Assembly (NCBI RefSeq): GCF_022867805.1
Contig: NZ_JALIFO010000002.1
Coordinates: forward strand, 1 to 64,000
Length of the DNA stretch: 64,000 nucleotides
Direction of reading: 5' to 3'
Source of the DNA: Cuneatibacter sp. NSJ-177
GTDB lineage: Bacteria > Bacillota > Clostridia > Lachnospirales > Lachnospiraceae
Numbering within the stretch: position 1 is the stretch's first letter; every line of letters begins with the position of its first letter. The notes beneath the pieces are model-generated. The model had not been told where the DNA came from. It made no database searches and was given only the letters and a program-made list of their open reading frames with translations. The position numbers and the translations under genes are program-made. This document shows positions 32,895 to 40,390 of the stretch, in pieces.

Positions 32895-33114
32895 CCAATA
32901 TCATCCTTTCTCCCAGCCGCTGCCAATGTGGGCCGTACTGGGCATATTTTTTTACCCACTCCAGATAGATCAGGTATTCATAATTCTTGGCGCCAGATCG
33001 GCAGCACGTCCCAATCGGTAGCATGCCAGCCTGCATTTTCTGCCGGACCCCCTCGGCACTGATGTTGAGAAGTTCCGCAGCTTCTTCTGGCGATATCCTC
33101 GTTAATAACGGCAT
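32875..33114 (-). CDS. Excisionase-like helix-turn-helix protein
   Basis: 79 aa. ISPEEAAELLNISAEGVRQK and MQAGMLPIGTC form a winged helix-turn-helix of the MerR/excisionase type. GGGAGGTGAG lies before ATG 33114. It could act as excisionase for the integrase or as an early regulator. Its place in the early operon fits both. Confidence 0.65.
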   Translation of the reverse strand: MPLLTRISPEEAAELLNISAEGVRQKMQAGMLPIGTCCRSGAKNYEYLIYLEWVKKYAQYGPHWQRLGERMILDEAIEV

Positions 33115-33120
33115 CTGTTC

Positions 33121-33282
33121 TCACCTCCCATTTGATGTTATCCTAACTTCAAGTGTGATTGTCAACTCCGCTGGTTCTCCGGCGGAGTGCTGCACATTGT
33201 ATGAAAGGACTCTCTTAAGTTCGATCCCGTCCAGATACAGTTTTTCACCCTCTTTAATATCAAAGCAATTTGTGTGTTCCAC
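33121..33282 (-). CDS. Small early phage protein
   Basis: 53 aa from GTG 33282 behind GGGGAGAG. A beta-rich peptide: CFDIKEGEKLYLDGIELKRV, then EPAELTITLEVRITSNGR. Its stop TGA (33123-33121) lies just before the excisionase-like gene. Function unknown. Confidence 0.55.
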   Translation of the reverse strand: MEHTNCFDIKEGEKLYLDGIELKRVLSYNVQHSAGEPAELTITLEVRITSNGR

Positions 33283-33332
33283 GTCTCTCCCCTCATTCCT
33301 ATCCCATGTCCTCTTCTGTGTAGGCCGCTTTT

Positions 33333-33593
33333 TTAAGTTTCGTTGGTATTCCTTGTTGTTGAGTTTTTCTCAACTTTTCGATTAAAAAAATATATATGCA
33401 CCTCACTATATGGTATTTCCAGTGCCTCGGTAGAGTTTTCAATCTCTTCTTGTCTCCAATCTACAACATTATTTAATTTATTGCTGACAGAAACCTCCGA
33501 AAGACCTATGGCGTTAGCGAAAGCGGCTTGTGTCCCAAATTTTTCCCGTATCCGCCCTTTTAATTTTCTGTAATCGAATGGTGCTTTATCCAT
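33333..33593 (-). CDS. Cro-like repressor (DUF739-type)
   Basis: 86 aa. FDYRKLKGRIREKFGTQAAF followed by ANAIGLSEVSVSNKLNN is a helix-turn-helix of the phage Cro/DUF739 type. The first gene of the early (lytic) operon, divergent from the CI-like gene. One of the three 14-bp operator-like repeats (33362-33375) lies inside its 3' end. Confidence 0.8.
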   Translation of the reverse strand: MDKAPFDYRKLKGRIREKFGTQAAFANAIGLSEVSVSNKLNNVVDWRQEEIENSTEALEIPYSEVHIYFFNRKVEKNSTTRNTNET

Positions 33594-33692
33594 CTAATTT
33601 TCACCTCCTAAATAGTTTAGTTTTTCTCAACTGACTATATCTTATCATTTCTCACAGTTGTCGTCAATCCCCTTTTTAAGTTTTTCTCAACT
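33362..33692. promoter_or_regulatory. Three copies of a 14-bp operator: phage switch region
   Basis: AGTTTTTCTCAACT occurs identically at 33362-33375, 33619-33632 and 33679-33692. Its ends AGTT/AACT are a dyad. The second copy lies just downstream of the early promoter -10, the third just upstream of its -35, and the first inside the Cro-like gene. Spacing and number resemble the operators of lambdoid-type switches, here bound by the CI-like and Cro-like proteins. Assigning the binding proteins is inference. Confidence 0.75.
33639..33667 (-). promoter_or_regulatory. Early (lytic) promoter upstream of the Cro-like gene
   Basis: On the minus strand TTGACG (33667-33662) and TAAGAT (33644-33639) are separated by 17 bp. 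It drives the Cro-like gene and early operon, and is flanked by two of the 14-bp operator copies. Confidence 0.7.
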
Positions 33693-33706
33693 TTTTTAAA
33701 TAACAG

Positions 33707-33735
33707 TTGATTTATTCTTAACTATGCCTTATACT
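33707..33735 (+). promoter_or_regulatory. Promoter of the CI-like repressor gene
   Basis: TTGATT (33707-33712) and TATACT (33730-33735) with a 17-bp spacer, 30 bp upstream of the repressor ATG. It starts just beyond the third operator copy (33679-33692), so the repressor bound there could stimulate or limit its own synthesis. Confidence 0.65.
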
Positions 33736-33765
33736 ATATTTAAAGATTCCTTTAAGGAGGGATAT

Positions 33766-34248
33766 ATGGAAAAGGCTGAAACGAAGGATCGAATAAAATA
33801 TGCTTTAGAATTAAGAAATATGAGACAATCAGAATTAGTTGAAAAAACAGGAATTGACAAAGGACAGATGAGCTCCTATTTATCAGGAAAATACAAGCCC
33901 AGGCAGAGAAATCTCCACCTTATCGCAAATGTTCTGTCTGTAGATGAGGCATGGCTCATGGGATATGATGTTCCGATGGAACGAGTTAGATTTGAGGATT
34001 TATCAAAAACCCAGCGTGAGCGAGATTTGCTTACAGCGTTTAAGAAATTAAATGACGATGGTAAAGATAAAGTAATAGAATATACTAATGACTTGATTGA
34101 TAGTCCCAAATACTCAAATACTATTTCGACACCAGCTCCCTCTATCCTCATGGCTGCGCACAACGACAATGCCGACGACCCTGAAGAACTAAAGAAAATC
34201 CAACGGGACCTGAAGATGCTGAAAAAGATTGACGAACAGAAAAAATAA
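33766..34248 (+). CDS. CI-like phage repressor (XRE family)
   Basis: 160 aa from ATG 33766 behind AAGGAGGG. The N-terminal helix-turn-helix reads IKYALELRNMRQSELVEKTG, then IDKGQMSSYLSGKYKPRQRN, with LLTAFKKLNDDGKDKVIEYT following. There is no S24 peptidase domain, so it cannot cleave itself; the ImmA-like gene next to it supplies a protease instead. It should hold the early promoter off during lysogeny. Confidence 0.85.
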   Translation: MEKAETKDRIKYALELRNMRQSELVEKTGIDKGQMSSYLSGKYKPRQRNLHLIANVLSVDEAWLMGYDVPMERVRFEDLSKTQRERDLLTAFKKLNDDGKDKVIEYTNDLIDSPKYSNTISTPAPSILMAAHNDNADDPEELKKIQRDLKMLKKIDEQKK

Positions 34249-34274
34249 AGGTTTTTACTGGTGAGGAAAAGTCT

Positions 34275-34745
34275 ATGACAAAATATGAATGTACGTTACA
34301 GGGCGCTACAGACAGAGGCCTCCAGGTCATTGAAAATCTGGATTTTGACTCAGAATCTGCCGGGCTGATCTATGGAAATACCATAGGTTTGCACCGTCGT
34401 CTCTGGGCGTATAGGGAAAAGGCATGTGTTTTGGCCGAAGAAATTGCCCATCACGATGTCAATGTGGGAAACATTACTGATCAAAACGACACAAATAACC
34501 GTTGGCAGGAACACAAGGCCCGGACATTGGCATACGATCGGCTAATCGGCCTTTGTGGGTTGATACAATGCTTTAAGGCAGGCGACCGGAATTTGTATGA
34601 AATGGCTGAAAGGCTTGAAGTTTCCGAAGCCTTTCTTCATGATGCCCTTTACTCCTACAAACTCCGTTATGGTGAGGGTATACAAGTTGATAATTTTTGG
34701 GTGTCTTTTGAACCATATTTTGATATTGCAGAAATGATTGATTAG
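34275..34745 (+). CDS. ImmA/IrrE-type metallopeptidase
   Basis: 156 aa. KACVLAEEIAHHDVNVGNIT contains the E-E-x-x-H-H form of the zinc motif that is common in this family, with a following QEHKARTLAYDRLIGLCGL. In ICEBs1, ImmA cleaves the ImmR repressor after a signal. Here the gene lies 26 bp after the CI-like gene, so the pair probably forms a repressor/anti-repressor protease switch. The variant first residue (Glu for His) is seen widely and need not inactivate it. Confidence 0.75.
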   Translation: MTKYECTLQGATDRGLQVIENLDFDSESAGLIYGNTIGLHRRLWAYREKACVLAEEIAHHDVNVGNITDQNDTNNRWQEHKARTLAYDRLIGLCGLIQCFKAGDRNLYEMAERLEVSEAFLHDALYSYKLRYGEGIQVDNFWVSFEPYFDIAEMID

Positions 34746-34900
34746 CTACGATAACTATAGTATACTAAAACAAACAGAGTAAGCATGGTAAAAATGGCCT
34801 CTGCACCAACAGAGACAGACTAGCAGATATCTGAATTATAGTTGCTCCCTTCACTAGAAGTGTGGGTTGAAACAATAAATCGCCTGAGGAGGAGAAATTT

Positions 34901-35539
34901 ATGAAAGTTGCTAAAATTGTAGGAAGCATAATCAGTCTCGTTATGGTTTATCTTGGCTTTTCCACATACCAAAAAGATCATCAACCTCAAAACCTAATTG
35001 TCAGTGCTATATTTGCTCTTCTATTCCTCTTTTTAGTGTATAAAATAATTAAACCGGGAAAGAAAAAAGAGAAACCAATTAATAATCCTGCCTCAACGTC
35101 GGTAGACTCACCAGTACAGACTGCTTACGGTAAACATATAAACGGTCTACCAATTGCCGAGAATACACAGTGCACTCTCAATTCCTATCCCCAAAAGATC
35201 GAGATACAGGCCAGCGGAACCACCTTTAATCTTAAACGAGATAAAATAACGGATATTTGTCTTCAAACAGAAACAGAAATTCAGAAACAATATGTTTCTA
35301 GTGTCGGGGGAGCCGTTGGAGGTGCTGTTCTTTTCGGGCCGCTTGGCGCGATGATTGGCGGACGCGCCAAAGAAAAGAAATCGAGAACTGTTAGTACATA
35401 TTTTATAATTACCTATGCTAGTGAAAATGGGATTCAATACATCGGATTCGATGTCACAAATAACTACGCTAAAGCGGGTAAAATAGTCGACGAATTTAAA
35501 AAGAGTAACCTTAATTCTGGTCATACTGTGGATCTATAA
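34901..35539 (+). CDS. Membrane protein of the lysogeny module
   Basis: 212 aa. Two N-terminal transmembrane helices (IVGSIISLVMVYLGFSTY and LIVSAIFALLFLFLVYKII), a basic Pro-rich linker, and a beta-rich domain with a Gly-rich SVGGAVGGAVLFGPLGAMIGG (about 145-165). It lies on the plus strand with the repressor and integrase, thus expressed in the lysogen. Such genes often give superinfection exclusion, but nothing in the sequence proves it. AGGAGG precedes the ATG. Confidence 0.6.
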   Translation: MKVAKIVGSIISLVMVYLGFSTYQKDHQPQNLIVSAIFALLFLFLVYKIIKPGKKKEKPINNPASTSVDSPVQTAYGKHINGLPIAENTQCTLNSYPQKIEIQASGTTFNLKRDKITDICLQTETEIQKQYVSSVGGAVGGAVLFGPLGAMIGGRAKEKKSRTVSTYFIITYASENGIQYIGFDVTNNYAKAGKIVDEFKKSNLNSGHTVDL

Positions 35540-35542
35540 CTA

Positions 35543-35580
35543 AAAACCGGCCCCTGTTGGCGCAGGAACCGGTTTTAATA
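35543..35580 (+). terminator. Terminator after the lysogeny membrane protein
   Basis: AAAACCGG and CCGGTTTT pair around a GC-containing loop, with inner pairing CCTG/CAGG. Located 3 bp past the stop at 35539. T-rich on one side only weakly. Confidence 0.5.
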
Positions 35581-35723
35581 GCCCACCAAAGGATGGACAA
35601 ATACATTGACGAGTATAGTATACCATCCTCTGGCGGGCAGGGTCAAGTACCCTGTTATTTTTATGCCCAAAATTCGCAGTCCGCGCCATCCAAAACACGC
35701 GGATTATAGGAGGATGATCATTT

Positions 35724-36785
35724 ATGGCAACGAAACGTACAAGCCGCCCGATGCGGCTTCCCAATGGCTTCGGCAGCGTCGTAAAACTATCTGGCAAGCG
35801 CCGAAATCCATATATGGCCCGCCCGCCGGTTACAGAGTATTATCCAAACGGCAATCCCATTACGCCAAAAGCAATCGGCGTCTATCCGGACTGGCATCAG
35901 GCCTACGCAGCACTTTTGGAATATAACAAAAACCCTTATGATGTAGACGCCCGGCGGATCACTTTTGCCGAAGTCTATCAGAAGATGGTTGCTGAAAAGA
36001 AAAAAGGTAAACGCAAGCTATCATCCGCAACATATCGAGCATATGATGCAGCATTTAAAAACAGTTCCGTTCTCCATAGGATGGCTTTCTTTGGCATCCG
36101 CGTGAACCATATGCAGGGTGTCATAGACGATTGCCCATTAAAGCACTCTTCTCTAGAGCAGATAAAGAATCTATACCGCCAGATGTATAAGTACGCAATG
36201 AAGTATGATATCTGTGAAAAAGACTACTCTGAGTATGTGTCAATCAATATCCCGGAGGACGACGAAAATGGAGTTCCCTTTACGGAATCCGAACTTTTAA
36301 TTCTCTGGAAAAATGAAGGAGACTCGATAGTAGACATCATGCTGGTCATGGTGTACAGCGGTTTCCGGATATCAGCCTACAAAAATCTGGAAATCAATTT
36401 TGAAGATCGCTATTTCCGCGGAGGAGTGAAGACTGCCGCTGGCAAGAACCGAATTGTCCCTATCCATGATTCTATCTATCCTATCGTTGTACGGCTCTAC
36501 GAGGCTCAAGGCGCGATTTTAAATGTGACCCCGGAGAACTTTAGGGGTATGATGTATCAAAAGCTGGAATCGCTCAAAATACAGCGCCATACTCCGCACG
36601 ACTGCCGCCACACCTTTTCATGGCTATGCGACAAGTACGGCGTGGACGAGCTATCCAAAAAGCTTATGCTTGGTCACTCCCTTGGAACCGATGTCACGAA
36701 TCGAAAATACGGTCACAGAACTTTGACACAATTAAAGGCAGAGATCCAAAAGATTGTCACTAGTACGTTACTTAATAATATATGA
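35724..36785 (+). CDS. int: Tyrosine site-specific integrase
   Basis: 353 aa. N-terminal arm-binding region (RLPNGFGSVVKLSGKRRNPY, a beta sheet AP2-like domain), a SAM-like core-binding part, and a catalytic domain with Arg215 (YSGFRISAYK), Lys241 (TAAGKNR), His292 and Arg295 (PHDCRHTFSW), His318 (MLGHSLG) and Tyr329. All active-site residues are present. It inserts and excises the prophage. ATG has AGGAGG 9 bases upstream. It is the last prophage gene, next to the right attachment site. Confidence 0.93.
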   Translation: MATKRTSRPMRLPNGFGSVVKLSGKRRNPYMARPPVTEYYPNGNPITPKAIGVYPDWHQAYAALLEYNKNPYDVDARRITFAEVYQKMVAEKKKGKRKLSSATYRAYDAAFKNSSVLHRMAFFGIRVNHMQGVIDDCPLKHSSLEQIKNLYRQMYKYAMKYDICEKDYSEYVSINIPEDDENGVPFTESELLILWKNEGDSIVDIMLVMVYSGFRISAYKNLEINFEDRYFRGGVKTAAGKNRIVPIHDSIYPIVVRLYEAQGAILNVTPENFRGMMYQKLESLKIQRHTPHDCRHTFSWLCDKYGVDELSKKLMLGHSLGTDVTNRKYGHRTLTQLKAEIQKIVTSTLLNNI

Positions 36786-36802
36786 TTTCAAATTATCTGA
36801 CA

Positions 36803-36845
36803 GGCAAAATACACTATTTCACGTGGTTTTGCCTATTTTATTGCC
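36803..36845 (+). terminator. Terminator after the integrase
   Basis: AGGCAAAA and TTTTGCCT pair across an 18-base loop and run into ATTTTATT. Located 18 bp past the stop, near the right end of the prophage. Confidence 0.65.
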
Positions 36846-36887
36846 TTGATCTCCTTAGCGGTTCTTTAACAATTTTTCCTCTCTGAC

Positions 36888-36935
36888 TTCTCCCTCTTTT
36901 TCTGCGCTGAAAAAGAGGGTTTTTCTTTTTTCGTC
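36888..36935 (+). terminator. Second terminator-like hairpin at the prophage/host junction
   Basis: CCCTCTTTTT and AAAAAGAGGG pair around CTGCGCTG, followed by TTTTTCTTTTTTCG. It lies in the otherwise empty 36786-37079 stretch, which must contain the attachment site. No gene is seen there. Confidence 0.6.
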
Positions 36936-37079
36936 GTCTAAGGTCGAAAGATGTTGAAATAAGAGACATGTTTTTCCTTTACATTTACACATTCATGTCC
37001 AATTCTGTCCATTACACTTTTTTTCTTGGCTTTTTATCCTATTTTGTTCCTATCCCATAATACGAAGGAGAGACGTTCT

Positions 37080-37427
37080 ATGAAACAGAAAGAAATCTAT
37101 CAGCTCATCGTCACCATTTCCGGGCGGCCGGCCTCCGTCGGCTATCGCCAGCTAACACGGGCCGTTGCTCTTGTCGTTCAAAGGAAGGAATTTCCGGTCC
37201 GCTGCCTGACCAGCGAACTCTATCCGGAAATCGCCAGAGATACCCACAGCTCGCCCCAGAATGTGGCCAGAAATATTGCGCGGGCCGTGGAAGACTGCTG
37301 GGAACATGGGAACCGAAAAGAACTGGAACGGATTGCCGGACGGCGTCTGACAGAAAAGCCATCTCCCGGTGAAATGATTCTCTACCTGTTTAATTATTGT
37401 ATCGCCAAAGAGGAGCAAAAAGACTAA
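37080..37427 (+). CDS. Stand-alone Spo0A C-terminal-like DNA-binding protein
   Basis: 115 aa from ATG 37080 behind AAGGAGAG. The whole protein aligns by eye with the Spo0A effector domain: GRPASVGYRQLTRAVALVVQ, TSELYPEIARDTHSSPQNVA, RNIARAVEDCWEHGN and EKPSPGEMILYLFNYC match the GipAhlkGyxyLREA, LYPxIAk, VERAIRHAIExAWxRGN and KPTNSEFIA blocks. There is no receiver domain. Such single-domain proteins occur in Clostridia and may read or oppose Spo0A sites. It is the first host gene beside the prophage. Confidence 0.75.
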   Translation: MKQKEIYQLIVTISGRPASVGYRQLTRAVALVVQRKEFPVRCLTSELYPEIARDTHSSPQNVARNIARAVEDCWEHGNRKELERIAGRRLTEKPSPGEMILYLFNYCIAKEEQKD

Positions 37428-37439
37428 GCAACACAAAAG

Positions 37440-37471
37440 GGAAGGCATCTCGTTCCGTGCCTTCCCCTCTT
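37440..37471. terminator. Bidirectional terminator
   Basis: GGGAAGGCA and TGCCTTCCC form a 9-bp stem between the convergent Spo0A-like gene and the response regulator, with a pyrimidine-rich CTCTTCTT after it on the plus strand. Confidence 0.65.
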
Positions 37472-37472
37472 C

Positions 37473-38180
37473 TTAATTGGTCTCTTCGGCCATCCGGTAG
37501 CCAATACCGATTTCAGTAAAGATATACTGGGGCTCCGCGGGATTTTTTTCAATCTTCCGGCGGATGTTTGCCATGTTCACCCGCAGGATCCGGTTGTCTT
37601 CTTCCACGTAAGGCCCCCACACCTGGGTCATAATCGCATCGTGAGTCACCACCCGGCCCGCGTTTTTGGCGAGCAGCGACACCAGCTTATATTCCACGGC
37701 GGTCAGATGAATCTCCTCTCCGGCCAAGGTTACGATGCGCCGGGCAAAATCAATACACAGATCGCCTACTTTATAGCAGGAGCTTGGCCCTCCGTTCGGC
37801 GTCACCAACTGATTATTATGGCGCAGCGCGGTTCGGATCCGGGCTAAAAGTTCCGAGGAGCCGAACGGCTTTGTAATGTAGTCGTCCGCTCCCAGATCCA
37901 AGACCTGCACTTTCTCCCGCTCCTGGGTTCTGGCAGAGATCACGATCACCGGCAGGCTGGACCACTCCCTTACCTTTCGTATAATCTCACTGCCGTCCAT
38001 ATCCGGAAGCCCCAGATCCAGGAGCACCAGGTCGGGACAGCGGGAAGTAATGATCGAAAGTCCTTCCGACGCGGTATGTGCGATACTGATGCGGTAATCC
38101 TGCACCTGAAGGGCTGCTTTGATAAAATTACAGATACTTTTCTCATCTTCGATGATTAAAATGTGTACTTTATTGGACAT
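37473..38180 (-). CDS. KdpE-like response regulator (OmpR family), orphan
   Basis: 235 aa. The receiver domain has Glu11-Asp12, phosphoacceptor Asp55 (LVLLDLGLPDMDG) and Lys near 105 (ITKPFGSSELL). The OmpR-type winged helix contains LTAVEYKLVSLLAKNAGRVV and DNRILRVNMANIRRKIEKNP, most like KdpE. No histidine kinase or kdpABC genes are adjacent, so its partner lies elsewhere, and control of potassium uptake cannot be assumed. Confidence 0.85.
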   Translation of the reverse strand: MSNKVHILIIEDEKSICNFIKAALQVQDYRISIAHTASEGLSIITSRCPDLVLLDLGLPDMDGSEIIRKVREWSSLPVIVISARTQEREKVQVLDLGADDYITKPFGSSELLARIRTALRHNNQLVTPNGGPSSCYKVGDLCIDFARRIVTLAGEEIHLTAVEYKLVSLLAKNAGRVVTHDAIMTQVWGPYVEEDNRILRVNMANIRRKIEKNPAEPQYIFTEIGIGYRMAEETN

Positions 38181-38392
38181 CGGAATTCTCCTCCCTATCC
38201 TTCCATTCCTTTGAGCCGCATTTCAATAATATGAAATCACAAGGAAATTATAAAGCAGATTTCTGTACTCCGCAAGAGGGAATCCAATCCGGCTGCCGTT
38301 CCGCGCCGGTTGGGAAAAAATACCTGCCACGTCACACTCCGCAGTTCCTTCTTCGTTTTCTTTTTTCATATAAGAATGAACAAAAAATAAAA

Positions 38393-38449
38393 TTGACTTA
38401 TCAACCATTATTCGTTATACTATCGGTTGGAATGAGATTGACAAGTCAA
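38393..38449 (+). promoter_or_regulatory. Promoter and MarR-type operators
   Basis: TTGACT (38393-38398) and TATACT (38416-38421) with a 17-bp spacer. TTGACAAGTCAA at 38438-38449 is a perfect dyad (TTGAC, AA, GTCAA) just downstream, and the -35 itself starts a related TTGACTTATCAA. The MarR protein encoded 15 bp further on probably binds these to repress its own operon. Confidence 0.65.
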
Positions 38450-38464
38450 CTAAGGAGGTCCGGC

Positions 38465-38932
38465 ATGATCACACTGCTCGGCAAATATGTAGCCACCCTC
38501 TACCGAAATGAGCTAAAATACATCAATACCGTCATGAAGCCCTACGGGCTCGGCTATTCCAGCTACTATTTTCTTCTCTATATCTCCAAAAATGAAGGCA
38601 CCAGCCAAAAAGCCCTCTGCCGGTCGCTCTCCCTGGACGAAGCGATGGCCACCCGCGCCATGAAGCGCCTGGAAGAAGAAGGCTTTGTGCTGCGGAAACG
38701 GGAGGCGCCAAATCCCCATTCCAACGCCCTTTATCTGACGGAAAAAGGCTGGGAGCTGGTCCCGAAGATCAAGGCTGCTCTGACCGAGCTGTGGAGCGGC
38801 CTTACCGAAACATTGAGCCCGGAAGAAACAGATACTTTGACGGAGCTTTTACACACCCTGGTAAAAAATGCGTCGTCCCAGGTCTTAGAAAAAAATGAAA
38901 AGGAGGATTCTTCCCATGGACAAAGCCAATAA
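38465..38932 (+). CDS. MarR-family regulator
   Basis: 155 aa from ATG 38465 behind AAGGAGG. Winged helix: SQKALCRSLSLDEAMATRAM then KRLEEEGFVLRKREAPNPHS, with flanking dimerisation helices. It overlaps the MATE pump gene by 17 bp, the arrangement of mepR-mepA. It probably represses the pump until a drug-like ligand binds. Confidence 0.88.
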   Translation: MITLLGKYVATLYRNELKYINTVMKPYGLGYSSYYFLLYISKNEGTSQKALCRSLSLDEAMATRAMKRLEEEGFVLRKREAPNPHSNALYLTEKGWELVPKIKAALTELWSGLTETLSPEETDTLTELLHTLVKNASSQVLEKNEKEDSSHGQSQ

Positions 38933-40322
38933 TCCCCTGGGTACAGAAAAAATCACACGGCTGCTGGCCCGGTTTGCCATTCCCAGCATCATCGCGATGG
39001 TGGTCAGCGCTCTTTACAACATTGTCGATCAATTTTTTATTGGCCAGAGCGTCGGTATGCTGGGTAACGCCGCCACCAATGTTGCGTTCCCTCTGTCGAT
39101 CACCTGTACCTCCGTCTCCCTGCTCTGCGGAATCGGCGGTTCCGCCAATTTCAACCTGTCCCTCGGATCCGGAGACAGCAAGCGGGCCGAGCGCTTTGCC
39201 GGGAACGCGATCTTCCTGATGCTGACCATTGGGATCGGCCTGTGCATCGTTGTCCGCCTTTTCCTTAGGCCGATGATGCTGCTCTTTGGCGCAACGCCCG
39301 ATATTCTGGACTACTCGCTGACCTATACCGGCATTACCTCGTTGGGTTTTCCGTTCCTGATCTTAGCCACCGGGGGCTCCAATCTGGTCCGGGCGGACGG
39401 CAGCCCAAAATATTCCATGGTCTGTACGTTGACCGGCGCGGTGCTCAATACGATTCTGGACCCGCTGTTTATCTTCGTCTTTCACATGGGTATTGCCGGG
39501 GCGGCCTGGGCAACCGTAATCGGACAAGTGGTCTCCGCCGTCATGGTCGGAACCTACCTGATACACTATAAAACCGTCCGCCTGACGCTGCAATCCCTGA
39601 AGCCGTCCAGACAGTTCTGCCTGCGAATTCTTTCGCTGGGCATGGCTCCGTTCTTCAATCAGCTTGCCATGATGGTGGTCCAGGTTGTGATGAACAACAC
39701 CCTGACTTATTACGGCGGCCAGTCTGTCTACGGGCCGGAAATTCCTCTGGCCTGCGCCGGAATCATTTCCAAAGTCGGTATGATCTTTTTCTCCCTGGTC
39801 ATCGGACTCGCCCAGGGACTTCAGCCCATCGTCAGCTTCAACTACGGAGCCGGGAAATATAAGCGGGTCGAGGAAACGTTCCTACGGGCCGCCGCCATCG
39901 CCACCGCGATCTCCGTCGGCGCATTCCTGCTGTTTCAGATCTTTCCGCGCCAGATCATCGGACTCTTCGGAGAGGGCTCGGAAGAATACTTCCATTTTGC
40001 AGAACAGTATTTTCGGATTTATCTGTTTTTCACCTTTATCAATGGACTCCAGCCGATTGCAGCCAATCTGTTTACTTCGATCGGAAAAGCCACCAGGGGT
40101 GTTTTCCTGTCGCTGACCCGGCAGATTCTTTTCCTTTTGCCGCTGATTGTTCTTCTTCCGATGTTTCTCGGCATCGACGGGGTCATGTATGCCGGTCCCG
40201 TCGCCGACCTAGCCGCCGCGCTGCTGGCAGTTTTCTTCGCCGTGCGGGAGCTGAAACTGATGCGGATGCTAGAACACGGCAGCTCTTCAATCGCTGCAAA
40301 CTCCAATGCCTCCTGCCAATAA
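38916..40322 (+). CDS. MATE-family multidrug efflux pump
   Basis: 468 aa from ATG 38916 behind AAGGAGG. Twelve predicted membrane helices with the MATE pattern: LGTEKITRLLARFAIPSIIA at the start, ALYNIVDQFFIGQSVGMLGN in helix 1-2, and VSFNYGAGKYKRVEETFLRA in the second half. Na+- or H+-driven export of cationic drugs is the family role. Closest in layout to MepA-type proteins. Confidence 0.9.
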   Translation: MDKANNPLGTEKITRLLARFAIPSIIAMVVSALYNIVDQFFIGQSVGMLGNAATNVAFPLSITCTSVSLLCGIGGSANFNLSLGSGDSKRAERFAGNAIFLMLTIGIGLCIVVRLFLRPMMLLFGATPDILDYSLTYTGITSLGFPFLILATGGSNLVRADGSPKYSMVCTLTGAVLNTILDPLFIFVFHMGIAGAAWATVIGQVVSAVMVGTYLIHYKTVRLTLQSLKPSRQFCLRILSLGMAPFFNQLAMMVVQVVMNNTLTYYGGQSVYGPEIPLACAGIISKVGMIFFSLVIGLAQGLQPIVSFNYGAGKYKRVEETFLRAAAIATAISVGAFLLFQIFPRQIIGLFGEGSEEYFHFAEQYFRIYLFFTFINGLQPIAANLFTSIGKATRGVFLSLTRQILFLLPLIVLLPMFLGIDGVMYAGPVADLAAALLAVFFAVRELKLMRMLEHGSSSIAANSNASCQ

Positions 40323-40327
40323 AACAA

Positions 40328-40375
40328 AAAGAACACAGGAACCTTCTCCATCTAGGCCAGGTTTCTGTGTTCTTT
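40328..40375. terminator. Bidirectional terminator between MATE and LysR genes
   Basis: AAAGAACACAG and CTGTGTTCTTT with inner AACCT/AGGTT form a long stem, followed by CTTCTTAC on the plus strand. It ends both convergent genes. Confidence 0.7.
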
Positions 40376-40390
40376 CTTCTTACTGATTCT

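Larger units (their letters stand above)
1..36840. mobile_element. Prophage with contractile tail (left end outside window)
   Basis: A continuous run of phage genes: integrase, repressor/Cro/ImmA, replication genes, terminase, portal, capsid, sheath and tube, tape measure, baseplate, tail fibre and holin. The tail genes follow the order of the Bacillus PBSX/Xkd family, so the particle should be a myovirus type. The element carries its own DNA polymerase and helicases, so it is a replicating temperate phage rather than a defective bacteriocin particle. The endolysin and the left attachment site are not in the window. The right boundary must lie between the integrase stop (36785) and the first host gene (37080); I could not identify the att core. 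One structural gene has an in-frame stop, otherwise the genes look intact. Confidence 0.95.

Noticed and set aside
37473-38180. Complete Kdp potassium system
   Set aside because: Only a KdpE-like regulator is present; no kinase or transporter genes on either side.
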